From positions 1 to 41,789 of the forward strand of contig JAPEVF010000393.1 in the NCBI GenBank assembly GCA_029747585.1: a stretch of 41,789 nucleotides of DNA. Direction: 5' to 3'. This document shows positions 21,741-33,752 of the stretch, piece after piece. The position numbers were made by a program, and so were the translations under genes. The notes below the pieces were generated by a model. The model worked only from the letters and a program-made list of their open reading frames with translations, had not been told where the DNA came from and did not search any database. The stretch is from Pleurotus djamor (taxonomy: Eukaryota > Basidiomycota > Agaricomycetes > Agaricales > Pleurotaceae). Every line of letters starts with the position of its first letter. Within the stretch, counting starts at the first letter, position 1.

Positions 21741-24700
21741 TCAGGTCGCCTTTGCGTCCTCTGCCAGAGCAGGGGCTGTCGCAGGCACCTCAGAAATTAG
21801 CGTTAAATACATGGACAAATCATTTGCTTCCTGCGTCAAATTGACCCACGACTGCGTAAGGCTTACAATCGTGTTGAGGCAGGCTTCTTCGACACCGCGC
21901 GCCGCATTGACTCGGTCAGTGGCGTGTTGAAGGGACCACATTTGATCCTGGAGGCCACGAATCTGTTCTTCGGTGTGCAGTATTGCTTCGACAATCAGCT
22001 TGATGATGGCCCCAATACCGGGAATCCACTACAACGGGGTCAATGGCGTACCCGTGGGATCGTAGGTAGACGTACCTTGACCCAATCGTATTCAGCAAGT
22101 TCAGCCTGCTTTTCACGAAGCTCACGTTGAGCAAGTTCCATTGATAGTTGCAGCTCGTTGCTTCGCTGAATCGTCTACAAGAAAGCTTGACTCACATTCA
22201 AAGACAACGAGGAGCGTACGACGTAACGTACCGCATTATGGACGAGGACGCTCAGATTCTTGGAGTCGAGCACTTTCTTCTGGGCAGCTTGGGCCTTCTT
22301 CAGTCCTTCTTCAGCGGATTCTGAATTCTGCGCAGCGAGGTCCTCGAGCCCGGCTTTTGTAGGGGTTACAGAAAGTGCAACAACCTGACGATCGGCAAAC
22401 ATCTTGTAAAAATCGACGCACTCCGTGACCGAAGGAATCACATCGTCGCCGATACGCGAAGCGAGACTCCTCAAGTCGTTCGCGTCCGAAGGATAGAGAG
22501 ACCTGACAATGAACAAATATGAGTCTTAGTAATAACAGCTGCGTGGTGTACTTACTGCAATATATTGGCGGCCTGTTGATAAGATGTAGCAGAGTTGTTC
22601 AGGCTCTGGCGATTCGTGCCCATGTCAACAAGCGGAGCTTTGATAGCATTATAAAACTGGTCATCCAGGACGCTCGCTTGCAGGACTTGGAACTTCTCGG
22701 TACGTTCCTCTACTGTTCGCGGCTGTACAAGTGCCCGTAAATGAGGATCATCGTTGAGTTCATGGAGCCTTGAAAGGGCAGGTGACTGCGTATCGGTCAA
22801 CCCAGCGAAGGTCATTGATTTGGCATCTTTGTTGGAGATGCCCGAGAGAGCAATAGCAAAAAGGTTGACGGTGGTCGGAGTCTTGATCCCGAGGACGCTG
22901 TCGACGTAGCGGATAGCTGCGTTCTCGAAAGATTCCCAGCGGGGCGTGAGGGCGTTGAGGAGCTCGTCAGTGAGTAGACCCGAATCTCTCCTGAGATGCG
23001 AGATATGAGCCATATTCTCAAAATCAAGGTTCAAGCCAGAAGGAGCAAGCACAAACACATACCAGGACGTGTAATCGCTTAACGCAATATCCAGGGATTT
23101 CTTAATATCAGCCCATACAACGCCGATTTGCGTCATGGCTGCTGTGACGTCAACGAGGAGAGTTATAGCTGTCTCAAGTTGATGTCTCGTTTCGTCGGTG
23201 GTAGCGATAATCCTCTCGATCTTGCGGATGAATCTGACAAATACAGAGATTCAAGTTGAGCGACCAAGTGCCAAACCATCACTAAGTTCTCTTACAGCAT
23301 GATTTCGCCAGCTTTGATGTCATTCTCGACGACTCGGGATAGCGACTCTCCCGCCTTGCCTCCAAGTTCCTTGATGAGTGGACCCTGGCCAGCGTAGACC
23401 GCCGCAAGAGCACCGGCGGTGAGTATTGTAGAAAGGATACCATCGACCAGCATCTGCGCCTTCATGACATTATACTCCCTCTGTGCGGCGGCGAGCTTCT
23501 CCTTGTCAGCTGCAATCCGTGCTTTGACCTAACACCACAGCTTCAGTGTTCCAAATTCAATTTGAGGATGGGTAAGGATACTAGACCTCGTCGAGATTGG
23601 ACTTGAGCGAACCAATGTTCGTTTGGAGCTTCTTCAGAAGTGCCTGGAATTCGGCGGTGACTTTCATAGAACTGGCGCCGTAGGACTGATTAAGAATAGG
23701 GTCAGCAGATGGGTTAGAGACAATTTAAAAGAAGACGTGCTTCGGCAAGGACGGCCCACTGTTGGAAGATCTCGCTAGGAGCCACCGAAAAACCACTTTC
23801 CAGGATAGGAAGAACGGTCTAAGTACACAAAAGATGAGAGGCCGCTTCTAGATCGAGAGATTGACAAACCTTTTGCAACAGGGAATAGGTCTGGATATTC
23901 CGCACGATTGGGATAGTACTGCTTTGGATGTCCTCATAACTCTTCTTCGTCTTAAGCATGGCTTCAAATAATGATATTTCCGCATCCGAGCTATCTGATT
24001 TCACCTTGAAATCGCTGGAAGTAATATTAGTGCTATTCTCAGGAGAAGAGGCTTTTCGTACGTGATGTACGGCAGCGTCAAGACGGTACTGAGCTGCCCC
24101 GTTGTCCTCAAAGTCAGATCTGCGAGTGTGAGCAGTTTTGTTGCACCAGAGGGAGGCGGGCCTAGAATCGCCTCGATGTCCGCAGGCTGGATCGTTACGT
24201 CTCCATGCAACACAAATGTACTTCTAGAAGAATACACCGATTCAGCCATATGAATAGAAAAATGTTGCTGGCTTGTCCAGACAGAAGGCAGAATATATTT
24301 TTCACAGAACACGAATCGAGCAGACATGGTATCAAGGGGGAACTACTCACGGAGCCGCTGCGCTTGACTTCCCGACAATAGTTGAGACAAATCCTTCCGA
24401 CGCCAAACCAGCTTCGTTCCATGCCTTCTCCGCAGTAGCAGAGTCGACAGGATCCTCACTGGACTTCCCATTGGCGAAATCGTCGATGCCCTTTGGGATA
24501 AGCAATGCGTGTGATGCAACCTCGTTCAGGTTGCGAACGAGGGCGTCAACGTCAGCAATCACTTTATCGATGTGTGCGAAGTACCCGTGGATATGATCAA
24601 CAAGATCATTGAGGGCTTGAGAGATGACCTCGGGCGAAGATATGGGACGGCCAATGATGGGCTTATGGAATACTGTGTTCAGAGGAGTGTTAACAGCTCG

Positions 24701-25396
24701 GATGGACAGCCCAAGGGCATCTGCGAAGCGAGCAATGCCGTCAACAGTAGAAGGGAAATCGGCGATGGGTTTCAGAATATGTGTCGCAGTATCAGAGAGA
24801 CTGGAGTTGAAGAGCGCATTGGTTGAGTCGGGGCTCCAAGACGAAATCGTCTCGGTCAATTTCTTTAGCTGAGCATTGATGGACTTGACCTCGGATGCAT
24901 CGTAATGAAGGAGACGAACTACCTCCTGAGAGAGAGAGAGCCACGATAAGCTGGTGACCAATCCCGTTAATTCTGATTGAACTTACAGCCTGAGCCGCAG
25001 TGAGCCCGGTGAGATCGAGAGGATGCCAGCGATTGACGAGAGCCGGAAGGGAAGTGGCCAGCGTGTTTCTATCCTGCACGGAACCAACGAGAGAAGTGAA
25101 GAGCGGGGCATAGGAGGAGATATCCTGGCACAGCAAGATCGGGGCTTCTCCGATCACATTGACTTTGTTGCGAACAGCGAAGATATCGGCTATAAAACAG
25201 GTGTATGTGTGACAATCAGACAGATAAAGATGGGGAGGTGAGGCCTACGTTGAAACACTTTCACGCCAGTGAAGAGCGGAAGCAGGATCGCGTCCTGGGA
25301 TGCACTGGCCGAGCGCCAAGCCGCAGTGGCATCGACGAGCTTTGGGCCGAGTTCTCGGGGAAGTAGCGGAGAGTAGTCAAGAGACGGGGAGGGCAT
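21741..25396 (-). CDS. Large helical protein (~964 aa), possible ClyA/HBL/XaxA-like membrane-active fold
   Basis: Thirteen exons on the minus strand: 25396-25249, 25189-24987, 24925-24351, 24223-24062, 24014-23870, 23818-23753, 23685-23587, 23528-23296, 23233-23063, 22990-22556, 22502-22232, 22174-22076 and 22028-21741. All phases agree. Exon 4 could instead end at 24071, and the 22991-23062 intron is a multiple of three, so could be retained. No signal peptide. Most of the chain is amphipathic, coiled-coil-like helix, with a short beta-rich part at about 309-355. Two hydrophobic segments (about 492-513 and 870-885) each follow one long helix and precede another that contains a Trp (584, 930). 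That arrangement is seen in alpha-helical pore-forming proteins of the ClyA/HBL/XaxA type. Family assignment is inference; I do not recognise a named orthologue. Confidence 0.72.
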
Positions 25397-26250
25397 GTTT
25401 TGACTGAGGAGGTCATGGTAATCGTCAACCCCGTTATAAGGCCATCGTCAATGTCCGATTGCAACTTCCAAGTAGGATGCGCTCACGTGACATGATCAAC
25501 TTGATGGAACACCAGTCACTGGAACACCCTAAGGCTGCGGCACGTATTCTGTTACTCGCCTTCTCCAAGCTCATGCATCATGTATCATGTCTGTCAAGCT
25601 TGGGACTGCTCGCTAACGAGCATACTCCATTCGGTGACTGGTAAGTACTCTTTCCCAATGGGTTCTCGCGTACTCGTCTGCAGATATTCTAACAATAACC
25701 GGCCAGCAAGAATCAGATAGTAGGCAAGCAAACTTAGGGATAGAAGTACCGAAGCGGTTTACCGCACTGCGGCCAAGTAGTGCAGCTCGAATTATATCTT
25801 CAACATTATAATTCTCATAGTACAGAGACGTATTCCGGAACGTTTTCTGCGCCAATTTTTCGGTGAAATTACTCGAAAAGTGAAAGATCATATTGAACAT
25901 TGAGAAAGACGGAATTAAACATCAGAAATACCTGCCTGGATGGATGTCCACCGTAGACCCAGGGGCCACCGGAGGAACCATCGGAATTCGAAGCCTGAGC
26001 GTGTCAGCCCATTTGAAAACGCCTGAAAGTATGAGTCTAGATCTTTGCAAGCGGCAGTGAACGCGTCGACGCGTAGCAACGGAGCATGGTCGCTCATGCA
26101 TTCATGGCCGATTCGTAGTAAGTTGTGGTTTGGTTTGGGCGCTTGAGCCAGCCTCCATGGTGACGTCATCTCAGCATCCAGATCGAGTCCCTTTCGAGTT
26201 GTTTCGAGCCCCCGTCCGCACAGCATCCAGCTTCTCTCAACTCAACCACT
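25397..26250. promoter_or_regulatory. Divergent promoter region, large helical protein / VIP1
   Basis: No gene is supported. Frames on the minus strand (25613-25900, 25915-26226) read without recognisable features and no consistent splice model joins them. A CACGTG E-box-like site occurs at 25484-25489. Confidence 0.35.
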
Positions 26251-27339
26251 ATGTCGACCCCATACTACGTTCATGTAAGGCTTTCTCTGTACTTCACCTC
26301 GACGCACCTCACATATTCATAAGGTTTCAAACATCGCTCCCACTACGACACAAGTCCAACTGCGGGATTTCTTCTCGTAAATTCTTTTATCATATCTACT
26401 TCGAGACAGTGAACTCAGCCGATATGTCAGGTTCTGTGGAAAGTCGGTCCCGCATCACGTCACCTGCGTGCACACATTGATCAGTATTACTTCCTAGCAT
26501 CCAGTCTCTCGATCATAAAGCAGAGGAGAACACGGCGACCATCTATTTTGAAAAGTCAAACGCAGCGAAGACAGCATTGATGGTGCGCAGCAAGTTACTG
26601 TGTGGTATTCCGGGGATAACGTGTTTTTTCAGCTGAACGGAGGCACGTTAGATGGCTCACATCTCGAGGTTACATCCGATGCCGTACATGAAGATGACCC
26701 CCATCAGGGTGACAATGGACCCCATATCGAGCAATCAGACAAGCCCCGAGCTGGAAGTTCGTAGCCGATTCCTATGTCATCGTTCTCGATCTTATCGTTC
26801 TCTCATTACAGTCGCTGCGGAGTACCTCGCTAAAGGCTACGAGCTTTCTGATAGTATTCTTCATCGTGCGATTGAGATCGATCGTAAGTTGACTCTGTCA
26901 TAACCTCATTGGAAATACGTTGACAATGGGACGTTTATCAGAGAAGCAGGGAATTTCTCAGAAGTTCTTGAGATACTTCCACACTTTGGATACTACCTTG
27001 GGAGCCCGTACTCTAGGTCCCAACCAGACCATCACTGGAAAACTCACGGCCTCTATCGAAGCAGCAACTCAGCAAGCGAAAGCAGTTGACGAGCAAAGAG
27101 GAATATCGAAGATCGCCCATGACGTAGGTAGAGTGTGTATGCGGTCGAACGTCATGCTTATCTTTTCCGATTCCCAGTACTATCAGAATGCCTTGGCCAC
27201 GCCCTTTGGTCAGAAAGTCAAGGACTTCTACACTACGACAACCAAACAAGCTCTGGATATACACGAAGAGGCTCGGCGTCTCGCGGCTTTGCACAAGTCA
27301 GAAGAAGTGCCTGCCGACAAGCCAGTTGCACAAGCTTAA
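26251..27339 (+). CDS. RRM-domain protein, Vip1 type
   Basis: Eight exons, 26251-26274, 26324-26376, 26431-26442, 26498-26582, 26633-26756, 26812-26883, 26942-27123 and 27178-27339, give 237 aa. The N-terminal RNA recognition motif starts YVHVSNIAP (RNP2) and goes on through DFFSFCGNIQSLDHK, TATIYFEKSNAAKTALML (RNP1-like) and LNGGTLDGSHLEVT. The C-terminal half has EYLAKGYELSDSILHRAIEI, KQGISQKFL and YYQNALATPFGQKVKDFYTT, all hallmarks of fission yeast Vip1-like proteins. These are RRM proteins of unclear role, found in fungi and plants. Exon 3 is only 12 nt and encodes part of the RRM. The gene converges on the next one with 104 bp between stop codons. Confidence 0.92.
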
Positions 27340-27443
27340 TTACACAAATCGGACTAAGATCCAGTAGGCATTATTGTACATAGTTGTACAGTTGTAGGTG
27401 AAAATGAATCATATTGAATTATCGGTGGCTTTGCCGAAGCACT

Positions 27444-28713
27444 TTAGTATCCATCTAATTGATATCCAGCAGCAGCGGGATCGGGGGCGTATAGTGGTGT
27501 GTGCGAGCGGTGTCCATTTAGAACGGCACGCGTGATTGTTGGTTGCCAGATTCTAAACCATTCACCTTCTTTGACGCCTGTGAGAGCGCGGCGGTTCTCC
27601 CTAGAACAGGACCCGTCACTCTCCTTGCTCTCAGTCTCTACCTCAATCCACCTCTTCAGAGCGTAAGCACCACCGCACACTTGCCATCTGCCACCACCGA
27701 GAGGGTGGAGCCGCTTAAATAACCAGATGAAGGGATATATCAGGGTAATCCAGAGTAAGACCTTCATCCACCATTTTGAGAGAATCCGGGAAAGCGAATT
27801 GTCCGGTCGAACGTAGATTTTAGACTTCTTGGTTTCAAACTGCACAGTTGTACGGCCATCGTAAGGTGTCAGCACGATAGCATCGTGGATAGCGCGTTCG
27901 AGTGCTTCGATGTTCCACCCATAAAGGATTTTCTCGTAGACAAACTCCTTGAGAAGCTTCGGGCTTTGACAGTATTCATCAGCCCACTCCCTCAGAGTCC
28001 TAGACGAACGAAGAACGGAAGTACCGTTTCCATTCGAGGCTCCTCCAGCGTCGCGCTGATCTTCTGTGGCCCAAGGCGGTAATCCAGACCGTCGCCTGAA
28101 CTTGTCCCACTTCTCGTACGACGTTTCTTCTTCCGAGGTAGCCGATCGACGCCCATTTGGTCCTTCGTCGACTTCGAGAATCATATCACCTCGGTATGCA
28201 GGTTCGTGATCTGCCACCGACCAAGATACCACAGGTGCAGGGACAATATGCTGGCCGATGTCGATGCTGAAATCAAAATCTGTTATGGTGTCGGTGTAGG
28301 AGTCAATCCTGGTTCTGGTTTCGCCATGGTCGTCGTAGGTAACCAGCCGAGTCCGACGTTCGTCGTGGGTTCCCTTGCATTTTAACACGTAAGAAGGTGG
28401 GGATTGTGCATGAAAAAGCAGGAAACGGTACAGCGCCTCGCCTAGCACAATGTTAGCATACAGTTTATTTCCGAGCCTTCAAGAAAAAGAGCCCACCGTC
28501 ATAATTCAAGTGAGAGTCATGGGAAACAATATTCCCGTCGCTAGTCTCGAAGAATTCGGCTTCGTAAGGAGTAAACGCGGGAGGTGGTTCTTCTCCACCA
28601 GGTATGGGGACGGTTTCTGAGATGCCGACGGGCACTTGGCGAGGTTGAGAGGGTTGAACTGTTTCCTCCCTATGCTCTGGGTCCGACAACAAAGGGATTT
28701 CGTCTTCTGTCAT
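27444..28713 (-). CDS. Conserved fungal protein with one membrane helix (404 aa)
   Basis: Two exons (28713-28497 and 28441-27444) give 404 aa. The N-terminus is acidic with EEIPLL-like and PPP stretches, then AFTPYEAEFF and SHDSHLNYDGEALYRFLL, which I recognise as the start of a widely conserved uncharacterised fungal family. A charged middle region follows. Near the C-terminus one hydrophobic stretch (about WWMKVLLWITLIYPFIWLF) could be a transmembrane or membrane-embedded helix. No catalytic motif is visible and no function can be assigned. The join across the intron (NYDG|EALYRF) supports the model. Convergent with the Vip1-type gene. Confidence 0.82.
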
Positions 28714-28944
28714 GGTTGGCGATGTTGATGGTGCTTAGGAAGCGTGGGTGACGTGTATGCATGGACCATGGTATGTGGCTACTACTAGTGCACGGAGTCA
28801 TCAGATTCAGACAAATCGGTAGGTCACCTGACACATAGCCCCTTTGAAGCGCGTAACAGAGAAGGACAGCTAGCGACACATTTGCAGGATCTGGTATACA
28901 TACATACATGTTAACTGACGGAATAACCATAATGAACACCCATT
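28714..28944 (-). promoter_or_regulatory. Promoter region of the membrane-helix protein gene
   Basis: No gene seen. A short (ATAC)n-like tract occurs near 28901-28911. It also holds the 3' end of the DUF6699-like gene. Confidence 0.3.
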
Positions 28945-30096
28945 TCACCGATTAGCAGACCTCTCGGTGACCATTTCCCACATCCCGCCACTTCTGCGGA
29001 CGAATCCCATTAACCAGACTGCGCCGCCTAAGAAGTCAACTTGTTTCACCCCGTCACGTATGGCCATCATATCCTCCCCGGTGCGCTCTTTAAATATGGT
29101 GGTAAGCGCCGCCCGATCTCCCGACGTGAGGGCTTCATTCCAAAAGTGTCGAGCACTGATAGGCTTATTGAGTGCCTCGGCCATCTGCATGAGAATATCG
29201 CCTATTGTGATCCCGTTCGGTTGGGTATTTTGAATGTCGATATACCAAGGAAGAGCCGGGTGCATGATGCGGAGAAAGTCAGCAGGGGGATCGCAAGCAA
29301 GCTGGCAAAAGTCGAGCTGATTCGGGGCACGTCCAGCGGCAGGAAGGGATATATGGGAAGGATTTAAGACGTGGACGTATATCGGGGGCATGCCATTAGT
29401 GGTAAGGGAGTAGTTGAGAAGTGGATGGATTTTCCTTCGAACTTTGTCCGTAATTTCTATGTATGAACAAATATCAGTGAGAACGCTGGCTGAGTCAAGG
29501 GGGATATGCACCTTTGACCTCCGTATCAACCTTGAGAAACTTTTGAAGAACACCAACAAATACGCCTGGTCGGGGTGTATAGTCCGCTCTCCAGTCCCTC
29601 GGCCTACGCGCTAGATTGTGCTCGTTGTACGCATCGTCGCGATGTGATGTCGGTCCGCTGATAAATCGCCACGGAGAAGGAGAGTGGGTGGATCCCAGCG
29701 AATGGGTGCGTTTCAGACCGTGGTAAGGACTCGATCCCCCAAGAGAATTGGACCTTGCCATCGGCGAAGCTCCTCCAAAGTACGGTGTAGCAGTGATAGG
29801 TTGCTCAAAGTACGAATTGGAAAATCCGCCGCCGCCGAACTGATTCTGGGCCGGCGCACCCCATTGCGGGGATCCTGGACTAGCCCAGGCACCTTGAGGT
29901 TGACCCCAGCCACCAGGAGCAGGACTACAAGACCTTTGAGTTTACGCCACATTTGCAGAAGAGGTGCAACATACCTAGAGAACCCAGGAAATGCACTGTG
30001 AATTCCGGGTTCATTTGGGGGCGGTATATATCCCTGCGAAGGTCCTGGATCTACTAGGTGTGGGAGGTCGTTAACGTAGGGGGATGCGAAGGCCAT
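28945..30096 (-). CDS. DUF6699-like protein (348 aa)
   Basis: Three exons (30096-29975, 29924-29512, 29456-28945) give 348 aa. The N-terminal ~130 residues are Pro/Gly/Ser-rich and low in complexity, with GGWGQPQGAWASPG and a SLGGSSPYHGLKRTHSLGS stretch that could be phosphorylated. The C-terminal domain reads WRADYTPRP, then KIHPLLNY, PPIYVHVLNPSHI, MHPALPWYIDI and TIGDILMQMAEALN. I recognise these as the conserved blocks of the DUF6699 family, which is frequent in basidiomycetes and has no known role. The start at 30096 follows a short 5' leader. An upstream in-frame ATG at 30195 would add 33 residues that do not look conserved. Confidence 0.78.
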
Positions 30097-30315
30097 GGTG
30101 GTGGGGGAACAAGAAGAAAGCCGTAAGATTTGGAACAAATGTGAAGCTGTGGGCCTGTGAGTCGACTGGATCGACTGAATTGCTTCCGTCATCACAGGAT
30201 AGGGACTAGGGTTCTTTTAGGAGCCAACTTCAATGCATGACATCTGTCGGTGATAATCTGGCCAGTAGCCTGATACCTGTAGTAGTTACATACAGCGCTT
30301 TGAGTACATATATTA

Positions 30316-31658
30316 TCACTGGCCTGGGTTGTATCCAAGCATGCCTTCCTTAGCATTCAGAATCATATCAATCTCCTCAGGTAAGTAGTCTAGCAAAGAC
30401 TTCTTCGCTGACTCTTTAGCTGCCCATCCAAACTTGTGCAGTCTATCTGGCCGTGAAGACTGGTTGCTGCCGAAGAGTGACCACCCATCTATTCCAAAGG
30501 TCACCGCTATCAATTCATCAAGGGAATAGACAAGAAACGACATACATTCTCCAAGGGGTCCAGTGATATCCTCGCCAAAGGGCACAGAGCCCCCGATCGG
30601 AGTCAGCCCTTTCTCATGAAGAATCTAGGTGTGTCGTAGATTCAGTAAGCTTAACCCAGCAGCGATAAGTCTTGACTCACGTCACCAAATCTAGCAGCGA
30701 TGTCGTGATTAGAAACCTTCGGTTCCATGCTGACGGCAAAATCTACTCAACGTTAGTGTGGAATGAAAGGAGGGAAAACTACGTTCCTCACAGATTCCTT
30801 CTAGCCCCTCATCCGCCTTACCATCTAAAGCAGCCTTTAGGACGGTCATGAGGGCACTGGATACGTCCTTAACGTGGATATTGTTCATCTTCACCAAACC
30901 AGGACCCCACGTTCCAGCTCGTCCATTTCTCCTGAACATGTCCAAGAAGACCCGAACGGGAAGGGTGGACTTTTGTATGCCTAAAAGTCACGACTTTAGT
31001 AATCGATCTAGAAACCCGAAGAATCGTTCCTCCACCTTCACTGATTCCGTAGATCCATGCCGGGAAAACAATCGCCGTACGGACTGGATTTTCGGCACGA
31101 CTTCCAGCGGAAAGGATCAAGATGTCCTCCTGGACGTGCTTATTCGTCTGTGTAACTTGACTCATCGTGAATCCGATGTCGGAGTGCTCTGGGATTTTGG
31201 ATTCGTCAATTTGCTCCCCTCGCACGTTGTCGCTCAGTATGCCTGTCCCAGAAACGTGCAGGTAAAAGGGTGGGTCTCCAGGCCGGGTGGAAGATCCCTT
31301 CTCTAACCCGGCCAAGATAGCTGATATGATATTGTCAATCAGTGGAGCACCACCAGCACCGCAACAACAAATGCTTACATTTGATACTTCCAATATGATC
31401 AGAGCTAGCCGTATTGATGACAATATCTGCCTTAGCTGCTTGTTCTTGGATCGTCGCGTCGTCTTCAAGAACTCCTTCAACCACCGAAATGGTTGGGTAG
31501 ATGGCCTTGAGTTGCTTTTCCTTCTCATCGACGGGAGCGCGAACGAGAGCGGTTATTCGGAGATCGGGGAGCTCTCCAGCTAGGTCGACCAGAAACTGAG
31601 AGCCGAGAAAGCCTGTTCCCCCAAGGAAGAAGACATTGCAGGTCTTGGAGATAGGCAT
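30316..31658 (-). CDS. Atypical short-chain dehydrogenase/epimerase-like protein, copy 1
   Basis: Six exons, 31658-31379, 31320-31036, 30980-30792, 30742-30681, 30624-30546 and 30488-30316, give 355 aa. The N-terminal Rossmann fold has FFLGGTGFLGSQFL (TGxxGxxG, NAD(P) binding), then ITALVRAP and INTASSDH. The middle has YLHVSGTGILSDN and VRTAIVFPAWIYG, typical of atypical/extended SDR proteins in fungi annotated as NAD-dependent epimerase/dehydratase. The usual YxxxK catalytic pair is not obvious. Substrate unknown. Exon lengths 280, 285, 189, 62 and 79 match the downstream copy exactly; only the last differs, by 6 nt. Confidence 0.87.
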
Positions 31659-32393
31659 TGCGAAGGTGAAGATTTGCGGAGGTTGCTTTCAGAGCGTAGG
31701 ATCCAAGCGAAGCTGGTGGGTGATTTCGAAAAATCTGAGGAGGCTTTTGTAGTCTTTTCGTCGGCAATTTTAACAGTTATAATTTACATATCTGCTGGTC
31801 CGTGATGAGAACAAAAGGATGCCCATCCGGTCCAGTTGGGCAACTGCAGTGATCCTGGGTGTCAAGTCGTAGCGAGAGGCACATTAACAACACAACGTTA
31901 GAGGGATCTAGTCACAAACAGGTTCGCGTACGCCTACTACGTTGCAGTATTAGTACGTCACATCAAATACGGCTGTGATGCTAACATACCGAGGAGTGCA
32001 CGGTCCATCGACCCCATACTCTTCCCTGTGCTTGTGCCACAGAATTCGTACTGGAGAAGGGCGAGCTCCGATGAAATTTACATGCGTCATGGGGGAAACC
32101 TTTGGGCAACATGCTCATGATCACTTCCCCACACCGCGCAAGGTTGACATATACGTAAAATTGTCAAGCACCGGCAAGCCTCATGTATTTCATAGCAAGG
32201 CAGGGATGGAAATTTCCTGGGTCACGGATTTCCATGCTAGTATGGAGGTATAATGAGTTCACGGGCGGAGGCGTTGCGCGATGCTAAGGGGCGGGAATTC
32301 GTCAAGATAGGGACGTTAACGTTGATTTGAGATGGATAGTTTGTTCAAGTACAACACGGGAAATAAGTACCTTTAACTTGATATCTACAAAGG
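31659..32393 (-). promoter_or_regulatory. Intergenic region between the SDR copies
   Basis: It holds the promoter of SDR copy 1. The stretch just upstream of the copy 1 start (about 31741-31810) still resembles the matching place upstream of copy 2 (about 33855-33930), so the duplication included promoter DNA. An open frame at 31975-32253 has no features. Confidence 0.4.
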
Positions 32394-33752
32394 CTACGCG
32401 GTCTGACCGGGGTTATAACCAAGCATCCGTTCATTGGCACTCAGGACTGCGTCGATCTCTTCTGGCAGATATTCTAGCAAGGACTTCTTAGCCGATTCCG
32501 TGGCCTTCCAACCAAACTTGGTAAGCCTGTCTGGTCGTGTGTAGAAGTTTCCGCCGAACAGCGACCATCCATCTATAGGGTAAGTTGCGCATAGGTCAAT
32601 CAAGATGACAGAATATGAAGGATCAATCGATTAGCGCACATTCTCCGAGCGGACCAGTAACATCTTCACCGAAAGGCACCGAGCCTCCAATGGGAACCAG
32701 GCCTTTCTCGTGAATGATCTGTGTCTAATCAGCAAGGTCGCTCAGATGGGAAGGGGAGGTCTTCACTTACGTCACCATATCTGACAGCCAGATCGTGATT
32801 TGACACTCTCGGTTCCGTACTGACGGCAAAATCTTCTCGATATTAGTGAGGAAGAAAGGAAGCGAGGACGAGAATCTTGACTTACAGATTCCCTCTAAAC
32901 CTTCGTCGGCTTTACCTTCTAAGGCAGCCTTTAGGACGGTCATGAGGCCACTTGAAACGTCCTTGACGTGGATATTATTCATCTTCACCAGGCCAGGGCC
33001 CCATGTGCCTGCGCGTCCATTTCGCTTGAACATGTCTAAGAAGATTCGGATAGGAAGGGTTGTCTTTTGGACACCTAGTAGCCATGTCGTAAGCGATGGA
33101 GCAACTTAAGATGAAGTTGAAGTGCGTTGCTTACCTTCACCGATGCCGTATATCCATCCAGGGCAAACAATCGCGGTCCTAACTGGGTTTTCTTTACGAC
33201 TTCCGGCGGCAAGGATCAAGCTATCTTCTCGGACGTGCATGTTCGACTGCAAGGCTTTGCCCATGTCGAATCCAATATCAGAATATTCGGTAATCGTCGA
33301 TTCGTCGACTTGCTCCCCACGAACATTGTCGCTCAGCATACCGGTTCCCGAAACGTGGAGGTAGAAGGGAGGATCGCCAAGTCGGGTCGAAGACCCCTTT
33401 TCCAGACCAGCCAAGACGGCTAGTACAGTTATTTTCAATGAAATAAATAGCGCTGTGAAGCAAAATGCCTACATTTTATACTGCCAATATGATCAGAACT
33501 TGCCGTGTTGATGACGATATCTGCCTTCGCTGCTTGCTCTTGGATAGTCGCATCATCCTCGAGCACGCCCTCGACGACCGTGACGTTTGGATATATGGCT
33601 TTAAGTTGCTTTTCCTTCTCCTCAACCGGAGCACGGACCAATGCGGTAATCTTGAGATCGGGGAGCTCTCTGGCGAGGTCGACCAAGAATTGAGAACCGA
33701 GGAATCCAGTTGCGCCGAGGTAGAATACGGTGCTCGAGCTTGTAACAGGCAT
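32394..33752 (-). CDS. Atypical short-chain dehydrogenase/epimerase-like protein, copy 2
   Basis: Six exons, 33752-33473, 33419-33135, 33074-32886, 32832-32771, 32718-32640 and 32572-32394, give 357 aa. It has the same motifs as copy 1: FYLGATGFLGSQFL at the N-terminus, ITALVRAP, INTASSDH, LHVSGTGMLSDN and CPGWIYG. It ends LGYNPGQTA, two residues longer than copy 1. High identity, shared intron positions and head-to-tail order mark a fairly recent tandem duplication. The GATG in place of GGTG at the dinucleotide loop is a conservative change. Whether the two differ in substrate or regulation cannot be read from sequence. Confidence 0.88.

Noticed and set aside
22991..23062. Extra 24 in-frame residues in the large helical protein
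   Set aside because: The stretch is open and a multiple of three, but has a GTATGT donor and CTCAG acceptor and breaks a helical pattern, so I treated it as an intron; retention cannot be excluded.
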